The notes under the pieces were generated by a model, which worked only from the letters and a program-made list of their open reading frames with translations, was not told the origin of the DNA and made no database searches. Positions 30,801-43,330 of a stretch of DNA of 64,000 bases are shown piece by piece. Origin of the DNA: Scatophagus argus (Eukaryota; Chordata; Actinopteri; Scatophagidae); the NCBI RefSeq assembly GCF_020382885.2, contig NC_058502.1, positions 12,985,950-13,049,949 of the forward strand, in the 5' to 3' direction. Within the stretch, counting starts at the first letter, position 1. Each line of letters begins with the position of its first letter. The position numbers were made by a program, and so were the translations under genes.

Positions 30801-33800
30801 GGGTGACAGGAGAACGTAAGTAACCTGCGCAAAGGAGAAGACATTGTTAGCATATCATGTGAGGAGCTTTTATTTTTAATGAGACAACCCCACAAATCTC
30901 ATGAAAATATGTTTAATAAATGCCGCATGCAACGAAAAGAAGGAAAGTGGAAGACCCAAGCAGGACTGACTGCAACTGCGTGTAAATACATTTTAGACTT
31001 ATACAAAGTAGAACTTTTACTAATTTAAGCTAAAACGTACATTTTTAAGGCTAAAAGTAAAAGATTTCAAAATACAGAAGCGGTTTAAATGCACAGGTGC
31101 CACCTCTAATAGTAATGCGGAGTGACAGTTCACAAACAGTCTGTTGTAGCTCCAAGAGCCCAAACCCCTCTATCCTCTCTGGCTGGGGAAGCTAATGTGC
31201 ATATGTGAATAACACGCAAACATAACAGTGTTTCTGCTTTGCCCTCTGTCGGGACACATTCCTCGCTGGTCCTGCTGCAGTCTTGTCATACCAAACAACA
31301 TGTAGAAATGTGACCCACATGGTCTCCCTTTTCAAGAGGGGCTGATTGAGCTGTATGGAAGTCATAGCCCACCCACAGAATACAAATAAGGAGAACCATA
31401 TGTGAGGAGATGAATTAGGTAAACTGCACAACATTTTTATTAGATACTGTTTCACTTGCCTTGTCGATGGACTGCAAGGTGACACTTGAAAAATAAACTT
31501 TGCATCACAGAAGTAAAAAGAGCCCTGGTTAACAGAGGTTAAGATCATGAAACATGGAATTACTAAACCAAATGATCAATAACTAGTATGTTTCGCAGCT
31601 GTATTAGATTGACTAAAATGTGATCAAAATAAACATCATGTCGATCATCTGACTTGCCCACATTAGAGCTGACAGTAAGAGTTGTTTAGCACATTAATGG
31701 TATTCAGAGTCACAAATATAACATTTAACTAAAAGTGTACCTTTGAAGTAACATTAAACTCCAGTCTGGACTCCATTAAGACTATGAACAAATGTTTAGT
31801 TTCACAGTCTATTGGTTGTGTTTGTGTAAAATCCACGTTTTCTTTCACGGACATCCTTGATTTTCATCTCAAATGCTGCAAAAAGTCAAATGCAACCTTT
31901 CCAAATACTTCAAACGTAAGTGTGTACAAAATATTGCAGCTTCTGTGAATTAATCTTTAAGGACATCTCAGAGTGGCCTCCAACACGAACACCTCTGCGG
32001 GTGGTCCGACAAGATTGGTGGCTTGGCTTTGTTTTGCAGCATTTGCCCACATATTTCCTGCTTGTGATGGTTTAGATTAGATTTATAAAATGGCCTGAAT
32101 TGTCCAACATGTGCGACTTTTGACATGCTAAAAGCTTCAGCATGATCTTTGCTCACTAAATATATCACATTTGCTCATCAAAAGAGTCTGTTCTTAACAA
32201 ACATGGACTCATCTGATTTCTCAGTCAGGTTGAGAGGATAAATGTGTTTGTGATACAAAAAAAGTTAGTATCAGCACCTGGAAACACATCCTGACATTAA
32301 CTAACTGTGTTTTTGTAAAGCCAAAAGTATGTTGTGACATATTATAAACCTGAGGGCATATTTCACAAGAAACCCTTCATGAAAAGTAAACTGTACTGAG
32401 TTGTGACCCTTTTTCCAGCATGATTCAGAAGTGGCCACTGGAAGTGCTGATCTGATGAATGTCAAGGCACCTCTGACTCATTGCTGCCTGTTTTTGACCG
32501 CGGGGGTCTCAGAGGAGAAGGGGCCACTATATTAATCTGCCCTCAGTATGGCAATTGTTACCCTTTCCTTTCATGTGGTCAGGAGGTTTCTTTTCTAGAA
32601 GGCTGCGTAGTTGTGGAGAACCTAAATAGGAGCTCATTCATAGCAGCTCCTGCCTTAAAGAAGAGGAAGAAATGTAACTGAATTGGAAAGAATCCATAAT
32701 ATTAAACAGTAGATGGGATTGTGAAGTGCTAGGAGTAATCATGCCAGGCAACAGGCCACAGGAATGCAAATCACCCCTCAAGCCAAGAGTTAAGTTAGCA
32801 GGTGGCCTCTTCTATTCACTGAATGTCAACACTCCTTTTAGATGGAGCCCACATAACATCTGGGCAGGCCAGCCACTGCTTTTAATTAAGTGAAATACAG
32901 TCACTCAATGTTCTGCCATGTCAAAGAAAAAAAATGTTATAAAAGTGGGAGGGTAAGGGGGAGAAAAAGTGCAACAGTACATATCCTGTGTTCAGTGAGG
33001 GTCAACACAGTTGTGTAAATAAATATTAATCCTTAACCTAATCCCTAGATTTCCAAGACCATTGAGATCATCTGTGTAACCAGAGTACTTCTGGAAATAG
33101 CACGTTCTCTCAACTTTTTCTGGAAATTTCTACTTATCCTCAACCAAGAGGAAATGCAGTAAGACGATAAGTTCATTTCATCATGATCTCCAGCTTGTTT
33201 CTAGGTGAATCTTAACGTTGAGCAGACGGCAGTATCACAGACTACAAGCAAGCAGAGATGTGCCATACAGATCTCATAAATCATATGATGGATGCTTTCT
33301 TTCCCCATAATCAGGAAGGGGTTGCTTACAAAATGATATACCTTTCTCTGCTGGCAGCCTCATGATAATTACCCTTTTGGGCTGTCTTTGGAGGTCAGAG
33401 GACTGCTTTACTGCTGGCACTGTACCACTAGTATTACCACTTCCTAAGAGCATGTCAACAGGCTCCGTGGGTGGACCCCTAGTTTATATCATACTTGTCA
33501 AACATTTATAAATCTGAGACAGTAGTCCGGCAACAGTGTGTAAAACATCCGTAGAACTCCAAACAGAAATACAAAAGGACAACTTGAATTTGAAAAGGCT
33601 GGAGGACTTGCAGCTGGAGGAGGGGAATGAGCTCCAAGATTAAATGCGTCTCTGCATACAGTTTAGGGTGATAAATGGATGGAGAAAAGGTGTGAGGTCA
33701 AGTAAAGGCAAAAGATTTTTTCAAGTGGTACATTTATTAAAATACACAACACTCTACATGAAGATATACGTTCCCCAAACATGAGCTAGAATTAGTGCGG

Positions 33801-34236
33801 AGCGAAGACATTTGCAACTATGACAAAGACCACAGAGGAAGGGGAAATCGGTGTTTATGGAAGAGTTTTCATTCCAGGCTGACATAATCCCTTTCTGAGG
33901 ACACATTCTCTTATTTATAAAAAGAAAGTAAGGAAAAAAAAACTGGCACGTAAAAGGTGAAACAGTATCAGTGCTGAAAGATGGTGACAGTTTGAAAATA
34001 GCTTTCGGCAGTTTGGTTTAGATTAGAAAACACTCTCTATTTTTTTCTTTTTTTCCCCGGGACCCAATTTGATTTACAAAATTTCCAACAGCTTGTTCAA
34101 GTTGTGATGTCAGTGCTAATAGCATCACCTGTGTTTGTCAGTCATTTATTAGTCCATTAAAAAACAAACAAACAAACAAAAAACCAAATGCCAAAATTAG
34201 TACTAAAAAGAGACAGACTACAGAGAGACACACTAA

Positions 34237-34270
<34 letters not shown>
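34237..34270. repeat. (AG)n microsatellite
   Basis: A run of AG dinucleotides with one interruption, in the bmp5 3' flank. An (AAAC)n-like run lies just upstream near 34159-34182. Confidence 0.9.
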
Positions 34271-34652
34271 GTTGATGCTGAAGTATAATTCTACAGCTCA
34301 GTGAGCATTTATAGCTAACATATACTGTAAAAGGGGATAAACAAGCAGAAGGGGAAGAGATCTTATGTATCATGATGACTCCAGTGAACAGTTAACTTAA
34401 AAAAAGTTATCATACAGACAAAACTAAGAGAGAGTATATGCCAATGGACACAGAAATTAAATGATAACTGATGTAAAGTAAAATCAACATTTTGTCCTAA
34501 TCATTTAAATATCACAATATTCAGTGCTATTTAAAAAAAAGAAAATAAATTAGGTAGTAAAACTTTATATACATAATACTGTACATCACATAACACCTGC
34601 AGCATACACGTTTTCCATACCAGATAGCATAAATTAAAGCTAACCTTTGCCA

Positions 34653-34802
34653 CTAATGGCAACCACAAGACCGAACTACCATGTTTCTATATTTCTTGAG
34701 GATAACATTTGAGCTGTCGTCGAAGTAAAGTACTGATATTGCGTTGAGCTTGGTTGGGGCACAGCACGGCTTTGGCACATTGTCAGGAAACATTAAATGG
34801 AC
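34653..34802 (-). CDS. bmp5: bmp5 exon 7: end of cystine-knot domain
   Basis: Encodes [40 protein letters not shown] and MVVRSCGCH, with TAG complement at 34653-34655. Acceptor TTATAG, 49 codons plus stop. Confidence 0.98.
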   Translation of the reverse strand, partial: VHLMFPDNVPKPCCAPTKLNAISVLYFDDSSNVILKKYRNMVVRSCGCH

Positions 34803-37800
34803 CTATAAATGAGAGCATAAAGTAGGTTTTAGAAAAGGCGCAACAGCAGTCAGTTTCAAATGAATCATAACGGCTGAGAACAGTATGGTAGCTTATAATG
34901 TCATTTTATTGTCGTACACATATGCAGTGCAGTCTAGAATACGCACCAGGGTTTGCACAATTGCGTGATTTGTTGCATTCATGTGTGCATTGAGTGGAAA
35001 AGAGCATTCTCCATCGCAGTAAAAAGCAGCATAGCCCTCAGGTGCAATGATCCAGTCCTGGACAAAAAAATGAGTTTCATTTCTTTCTGACACATGGTGA
35101 GTTTTCTTTGTGTCACCTTACAGTCTCTACAACATGTATTGTTCACTGTGTGGTTACCATTTGTTAGTGCTATAAATGTCTTTTGATATGAAATTATTTT
35201 GTCTTACCTGCCAACCCAAATCTCGAAAACTGACATAAAGTTCATGCTTCTTGCAGGCTTGCTTCTGTTCACTTGTGTTGTAATCTAAAACCGGAACAGA
35301 ACAGAAGGCAATGACTGTTCATATCTTTTTGCTTGCTTACTGCAGGGAGGTTAGCACAACCGACAGGAAAGATGTCTGCAAATCTTCTGAACAATATGTG
35401 TTTGCAGTCCATAAAAACAATCTTTTGTGAGTACGTCAGAGCATCCTGTCAATCACTACATCATTGTGACAAACCGTAAATAAGTCCTATAAACTTACAC
35501 TATTCAAAAAAATACACCGGATGTTTGATTTTGGAGTTACGGGTGTTTTCTTTCCACATCATTGTTAAACAAGCAAATTACCAACGAGGGTTGTAATAAT
35601 CCCAAAACCTTACTGGGTCATTAATTATTCCTTGATATAATTAATGGCTTATGAGATCTATAGGACAGTTCATTATGGGGCTGTGCTGTTATCTGGTATC
35701 TGTCATTCTCAACTAGTACTTGTAATTCGCCTTTTATTCCACATGCAGACCAGAAATTAATGCTGAACAAAACCTTGGATTACAAATATCACATTTCATC
35801 ACATTAGTAGCTTTTTTGGAGAACATGTTGCCCTAGGAAGGTTAACATTAGAGATCTTAAGTGACCCCTGCCTTCCTGCCAAGTACATTGCACTCAGCAA
35901 TATGGAAGCAAAGAACATACAGCAAATGCTGAATGACATATTAAGAACCTTACCAGAAATGTTTGCTCTGAGGTTGACACCAAAGGGGCAGAATGAATAA
36001 GATCAAAACCTGAAAAGGCTTCATCCTCTGCAGAGCACTGAGGAAAGCGCTCAGCAAAGTTCATGGCATGTGGCACATTGCACTGTATATGTACACACAT
36101 TTTCTTGTAAACAAGCTGAAGAGCGTGAACGGCAGTGGTAGAACATTTTCACAGTATAATAACTGCCTAAGAAAATAAGACAGTTTCACTATTATTATCA
36201 GTTACAATGAGCCTTAATGGCTTGCTTCAGCTGAACTCACATTGTATTGTGTATCATATCCTGACAGACATGAAAACTGTCATACACTGTAAACTTGAAA
36301 TATATTTTTTTACTTAAGTTAATATGGTATTTAATACCATAGCTAAGAAAATGTACATGGTTTAGTAACCATCAATTTTGATACCACGGCAGACTGGGAA
36401 ATTATATACCCCTGTAATCCTGGTTAACTGACGGTTTAAATATCTTGAAAACTGTGGTCAAAATCCTTAGGAATCATCATTATTTTTATATTTTAGATTA
36501 TATCTAATATCATGGCAATCCAGCAAGTAAGTTTGAAAAGGCTGAAAGATGTATATAATCTCACGTGTATAGAAAGTAAATTACCGATGCATCTTAATTA
36601 CATCACAAATGTGCACACACCTCCAGTTTTTGGTGCCCTGGATGATTCTTGTTGACTTGTAGATTTATTGCGATTGTGGTTCTTTTTCTTCCCACCAGCA
36701 GCCCTGACAGAGCGAAGCAACACCCCGCTGGCCTTGAAGAAAGCAACCAGGAACGGCTGTTTGGACTGAGGCCCGTTCCTCCCAATGATTCCAGCAGATT
36801 TTATGTTGATACTTCGTCCTTTGAAAAACAGAAGGCAAATAAAACTTTTAAAATAAAATTAAAGAAAAATGGAACATTTTATTATTTTATGACTGCTGTC
36901 AAATGTGATTCTGAACTCCAGCACCTATAGTACTACATCAAGTCATTCAACTTTGTTTTGTTAAATTACGGTCATTTATTGATGGTCATTTATACAAGAC
37001 AAATTAGCAAGTAGTTATTCATCGAAAAGAAGACATTTTGGATAGTCTTAAAAGATGAACCTTCCTGACCTTTTCCAAATTCGAGACTCTGAGATAAATC
37101 AGGGAAACAAACGTCTAATTCATAGGAAGAAAAACTGAAAACTTCACTTGCCATCTACAGTTTCCACACAGAGCTGCAGGCCTAGGTTCTGCTGTGGGTT
37201 CATCACCCAGTGGTTACTCGTGGCTGTGATGTCAAACACTAGCCAGCCCCCATTTGAGGCCTGGACCTTTTTGGAATCAAGCAAGAATGTCTCTGCATCT
37301 CTGATGGTAAGAAAAAACAATGAAACAAACATCTGATTAAACAAACCACAGCTAAACTGATGCAAAACAGCCAGTACGTAGCATACCCAGGGAAACAGCG
37401 ACTGCTGTGACACGACAAAAGACATACAGCAAATCACAATCCAGTCAAAATTAGTTGAATTTTTAGTGTCTGTGGCTGTGTTTGTTTTCAAGATATTTAT
37501 TACTCCTGCGTGTCAGAGCGGAGCCAGTCAAACAGATGGTGAAATGAATGTGGTCACTTGGATGCAGCATTATAAACAAATTACCAAAACTCAGTTCTAC
37601 AGTACGTTAAGCTCTAGAACAAATAAAAACTGTCTGTGTATCTTAATGTTGCATAGCTTTAATGGCACACAAAAAAGAAACCATATGTGTCTTTGAGGGC
37701 ATTTAGACTGAATCCAAGAGGTCTTAACCAGTTAGACTGGAACAGATAAACGAGGTATCACTGACTGATCACAAATGGACATTTTAGCCCAAACTCTGTA

Positions 37801-39757
37801 GCAGAAGCCAAAATTTGCTTTTATTAGTTTCTCCATCTCTTTATCCTTAACATTCTTATCTAAAAAGGCCTTCATTATTGAAAACTGATGATTTGGTGAG
37901 TAAAAGTCATTTTGTCATTTCTGTATGCCAACTTTGTGCTGGAGATGAAAAGAGAGCAATGCTGCTATTGTTGAAGAAACTGCAACTTGTAATAAAATGC
38001 AGAGTTGTGTGGTAAAACATGTGCCAGGATTTCAGCTATTTCATTGGCAAAACATTTCAGAAGTTATGAATCATGTATATCAGCCCTTGTATTTTTAACA
38101 TGAGCCTGACATAAGGCATCAATCAACCCTAGGTTGAAAAAGCCCCGCTTCGCAATTTGCATTGGATTCCTCTCAAGTGGCAGATTGGATAAGGCAGCGC
38201 CTGTTCAGTTTTTTGTGGTTGCATGGTGCTGGTCAGAGGGAATCAAAATTTTCCATGTGGCCCCAATAGTTCAGGAATTATTCATGTGTTTATTACAGGT
38301 GTAGTAAAACTCAGCCTCATGTGGAGTTCCAGATGAGGTTAATTCTTATGAGCGACATACTGCTGAACTTCCTCTTTCAGATGTACAGCATTAAGCTTAT
38401 ATCCTGTGATAATTCAGTTTGTGAAGGTAAGAATTCACTATTCACATAACCATATCCAAAAGGAAAATGTCTAGCCTGCCCCTTCATCTGTGATTACTGG
38501 ATGTACTGATCCAGAGAGAGTGAGTTAAAGTGACTGGATACCAGGGATAGATGTAACTCCATTTTTTAGATGAGTCTGTCTCCTGAAAATTATGTTCATA
38601 TGCCACCAGTCCCCATCAGGAATTTATGATGAGCAGCAAAGTTCAGTACCAGTGCAGGACATAGTGCCACGTTGATATAGTGGAGTGAAAGGAGGTCAGT
38701 TTGGTGCGTAGCTGTCTGACTTTAAAGGTACCCTGTGGAGTTTTGACCACTAGTGCTATATAGATATGAAGCAGTATATTTTTAAGAGGTTCTCGTTTTG
38801 CTAGTATCTTTTTCCGCTCACATACACAAGGACGATGGTTTCCCAAGTTGACAGTTAGAGGCAGTAACAGACCAAAAACTGCTGAGACATGCCAGCAAAA
38901 GCAGTAAAGAAGAGAACTGCTAGCAAACAAACATGGATATAAACACAGTAGGTTTCAATTTCTACAACAAAAAAAAAGTTCTCTCGAGATGTTTTAAAAG
39001 ACAGGAAATGCATTTAACACCTGTGTATGTGTGGGGTGGGGGGGTGTTTTGGTGAGAAAGAGTGTAACTTAGCAGCATCTCAAGGACAATCTCATACTCA
39101 ACCCAATAGTGAATAATAGATTACTTGGAGAGGAAGTGAGGAAAGAGAGGGCAACAAAAGTACACAAGTTCCTGGCTGGACTTGGACTGGGCATGTTTTT
39201 ATTACTGTGCATGATCACTATTTTAAAACCTTCAAGATGCTCCAACCAAGTGGTTGTAAGTTGCTATTTAAAGCATAACTTAAACCTAAACTACTGGCAG
39301 TGGGCGCTTTATATGCGTATGCAGTTGTAACATATGGTCTAATATGTTGAAGAAAAACATAAAAGAATGTGCATGGCTTTACAAAGTAATAGCACTGATG
39401 TTATGTGAATTCATTCTAGCTATGAGAGAAAAATTCTCCCATTGAAAAAGAATCATTGTTCTCTGTGTACACTAGCTAAAACACACTACTCCCAATGAAA
39501 ACGTGTGTGAAAACTTAAACTGAGCAGTCTTCTCTGTTAAGATGGCAGAGTCCATTGACTTGGACCTTTTCAAAGCCCAGGAGGGCCATATCTCCCCTTC
39601 AATCACCCACACACATTTTTGGCAAGCAAATGTGGGCCCACTTTTAAGCACACCCTTGTGTATTCAGCTATGTGACGGCTTAAACTTCCGGAATATTGTT
39701 AAGACAGGCAGGTGGTGGGCATAACAGTGACCACGGGAGCACCCAAGGGAGCACCCC

Positions 39758-39813
<56 letters not shown>

Positions 39814-42800
39814 ACACACACACACATATACACACTCACACAGGCCCTCATGGCTTCATCTGGGACATGGCCAGCTTGGCAGGCAACACAAGACGAGTGA
39901 TAACTGATGGACCTTCCAAGCTTCGTAAGTGGCCAACTTGCTAATGGAGTTCTCTTTATCCGAGAACTATATTTGTGAGGCAGACATGGTGCGAATGAGG
40001 GAGAACAGAGCTGGAGATAGAGGAGGTTCTGTGCAAGTGGAAAGTTTTAGCCATAGACAATAGCTGTTGGACTATTGATCTTTTTTTTTTTTTTTAATGG
40101 CATGGCATCGAAATGCAACACTTTTGTTAAGTGTTTGCCTTTATTATAGTGGAGTAACAGTTACATTTTCAGTGTTGTTTTCTTTGCATCAGTTTGCATT
40201 TGCAAACAGGATGATATTTGATGTCTTCATTTTTATTTTTCTATAAATTAAAAGAAAGTCAAATATCAGCCTCCGTCCATCCTCAATAAAGTGATAAATC
40301 CTTTAATCAGTGGTGCAACAAGTGTGCTTGATTTCATTTAAGTAAAATCACACTCAGACTCATAATCTGAGGAATTATAAAAATGTTAGCAACAAAGTTT
40401 CCTTAATGCATCAGAAGTAAAAGCACCTATCAGACCCTCAAAGGCCTTCTGGCAAAGTGTAACCAGACTCACATGATTGATTAGATAGCAGCAGTTATTT
40501 AATCTGTATGAGTGCATCATTTTAGTAAGCTGGTCATCTTAATTTGAAAAGTAACTATCAGCTATATCTGACAGATAAATGTTGTACACTAAAGTCAAAA
40601 TTGTGCTTATGTACAGTTTTTCAGTAAATGTATTTGGTCACAATTACAATCCAGCACTGCTTTTATTGCTTGGTTTTGGTTGTTTAGGTACTTACTTGTT
40701 TTGATATTCCTTGATGACTTGATATATGGAAACCTTCAGAGTGATATTGTCATAGCGGGAATGACTGCGGTCCTTGTAGATGCGAAACTCTGCAGCAGTC
40801 ACAGCCTCTCCGTCTGGTATCTGAGTCAGATCAAACCGGAACTCCTTGTAGTGTCTTCGCTGGTGAGAAAAATCTTTATCTTTCTCAACTGGGAAAGAAA
40901 ATATTTTAAGATGAATTTCATTTTCACTGGCAGCAAAGCTGGTCAAAAAATACGACTTCAACTCCTGAACTGCGGTGTGTGCTGTTTAAAAGAGAAAATA
41001 TGGTGGCATTAACACAGAAAAAGAATAATTTATCACATCTTCTTTTACATTCCAGGTCCAATCCAAACATTTTGACTACCAACAAAAGCACTTTCCAGTT
41101 CATTAAATCAGTCAACTGAATACAGGTAGCAGTTCCCAGACAGGCCCTCTACTGTGTGCCTAACTGCATTCTCTGGCCATGATGAATGGGCTGTCAGTTA
41201 AGAAAAACAGGCTGATTTCAATTAAAGACACTTTCGTCTGCTCCTCAAGTGAGAGAAAAGACCAGACAGGATTCCTCAACATCATGTGAGCGTCTACTCT
41301 GACCTCATTTCTGACCTCATACTGACCTCCTGTAGGTTTCATACAATGCACTGAGAATGTTTAATGACCCTCAACCTTTTAAACAAAATATTTCTAACAT
41401 AATGAGTGACACAAGATATCTTTTTAGAGCCTGTCATTTTTGAAAATTTTGTAATGTCTTGATCCGCGACCCTGACGGATAAGCGGTATAGAAAATGGAT
41501 GGATGGAGGGATGTAATGTCTTGACATTAATGATTATTTTATTTTACATGTTTCCACATATACATTAAAAAGGTTGTACAGCTTTTTAGCTGCATTTATT
41601 TTGGTAGATGAAAATAACATCCTTGGATGCAATGACTTTAATAATGGCATCATAGAGCCTCATTGTGACAGCATTAAGTATATGCTGATAAAATACACTT
41701 TAATGCTACTAAAAAGTGTCTCACACCCCTGCCTGGTAGCAGAAAAGCAGCATGTGGCTGAGGTTAGTGGATTTCTGCAGTGATATCATGCAGGGCATTT
41801 CCCTGATATTTTATCATGAGCGAAGGCCTGCGGTTACTTAGCACAAACAGGTCAGAGGTCAGGTCTGACTTTCAGCCAATGAGCATGTTCCATTATATCA
41901 GCCACGGGCAGTAATCTGAAGCAGAAGTGCTACTGAGGGCACAGAGCATTCAACTTTCAAACAGCTAAAAATTAAATAATGACTTCATTCCAAGGGTTGA
42001 AAAGTGTGCGTGTTCTACCAGGACCATATTTTGTTAAAAAGATTAATAAATGACTGGAGCATTTCGTCACTACATCCTCTTGCATACAATCGCGTGTGTG
42101 GATTTTTCAAAAGCTGACTTCTTATTTATGCAGCGAAAGTTGACATGGTTACTGTGAGCGTATTAAACTGCACAAAGTGCCACAGAGACGTTTCTAAAAC
42201 AGCTGAGGTCAGTAGCTGTATTTCAGTGTACTGTAATAAAGACAGAGCCCCATTGAACACTTCACTGACAGTCCCCAGAACGAGAGCAGAGCTTTCAAGG
42301 CTGACAGTGTACATGCCCTGCTATAGTGGTAAGTGGAAACAGATGGGCTCAGACGAACGTGCGGGATTATACATGCAGGCAACGCCACACAAATTCACTG
42401 TTAGTTATATGTTATGCTCTATACACTGTATTTAAGATAATAAAATCCTTAACACAACAACAGAACATTGTATAAAGTTTATTTATGTTGATTTTTCTAA
42501 CCATTCATTCATGACTCTGCAATACTGCATCATATTTTATGTTTGACTAACTTCACATGTGGCGTGCTCAATATTTTAATTCTTATCAAAGAAGAATAAA
42601 AGTTCATAAAAGTTGCAAATAACATAAATATAAAGAAAAGAGCTACTGCCTTCTCTTAGTGACAGAACCTCAAGATACACAGGCATCAGTCAATATCAGT
42701 CCCCTTCTAACAACAGGAAATAATTCAGACCAATTTTCTCAAGGTCAGACAGTCATCTGATAAGTTTCTCTGAACTGCTGGGTTAAGGGTCACGGCTACT

Positions 42801-43297
42801 GAACAAACACTATCATTATACAGATCAGCTGCTTTTTAATAGAAAACAGCACAAATTGATAAGGTCAAAATGTTGGGCCTAATTCTGTTAAATACAAAAT
42901 ATTTCACACAAGGTTAAAGTAAATGAACACCTCGGAGGCCAGATGGCGACTGGCCTTCTGAAATGTACTCATATTTAGATGTAGAAATTACAAAAGAAGA
43001 AAAAAAAAACCTATTAATGATCCTCGCTGAGAGGGAGCCAACAAACGTAAATGCTCGCCACAAACGCTGGTGTTTTTATGCAGCTCAGGGTATTTAGATA
43101 AGATCTACACTACTGAAATTATTTTGACAAAATGGATTAACTGCCTGTTCTGACAGCAACACGACATACGTGCCAAAACATATTAATAAAATGAAACCGC
43201 GATTCTTCAACTATCCTCTGTGGATTGTTCAGAAAAATGCACTTAATATAAAACATGAGACTTTTCATTAACCACAAGGACAATGCGGATCCAGGTA

Positions 43298-43330
<33 letters not shown>

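Larger units (their letters stand above)
26182..34652. other. hmgcll1-bmp5 spacer (8.5 kb)
   Basis: The left edge holds the hmgcll1 5' UTR and promoter, the right edge the bmp5 3' UTR (minus-strand AATAAA at 34144-34149 and 33733-33738 are candidate ends). Between them there are no long reading frames. There is one isolated splice-flanked block (27745-27844), a (GA)n tract, and stretches of balanced base composition such as 32400-32900. Mammalian Bmp5 is known to be controlled by many distant elements, so enhancers here are plausible but not shown. Confidence 0.55.
37301..40695 (-). other. bmp5: bmp5 intron 2 (3.4 kb)
   Basis: Holds a decayed dispersed repeat near 38690-38990 and a (CA)n microsatellite at 39761-39840. 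A stretch of balanced composition at 38040-38420 could be conserved noncoding DNA, which cannot be judged from one sequence. No exon is visible. Confidence 0.55.

Noticed and set aside
37144-37151. A GT donor at 37147-37146 for bmp5 exon 3
   Set aside because: It would add four bases, shift exon 4 out of frame and lose the conserved D-G-R-S-I-N; the GC donor is the only fit.
39696-39944. A frame rich in Thr-His repeats
   Set aside because: It is only translation of the (CA)n microsatellite in bmp5 intron 2.
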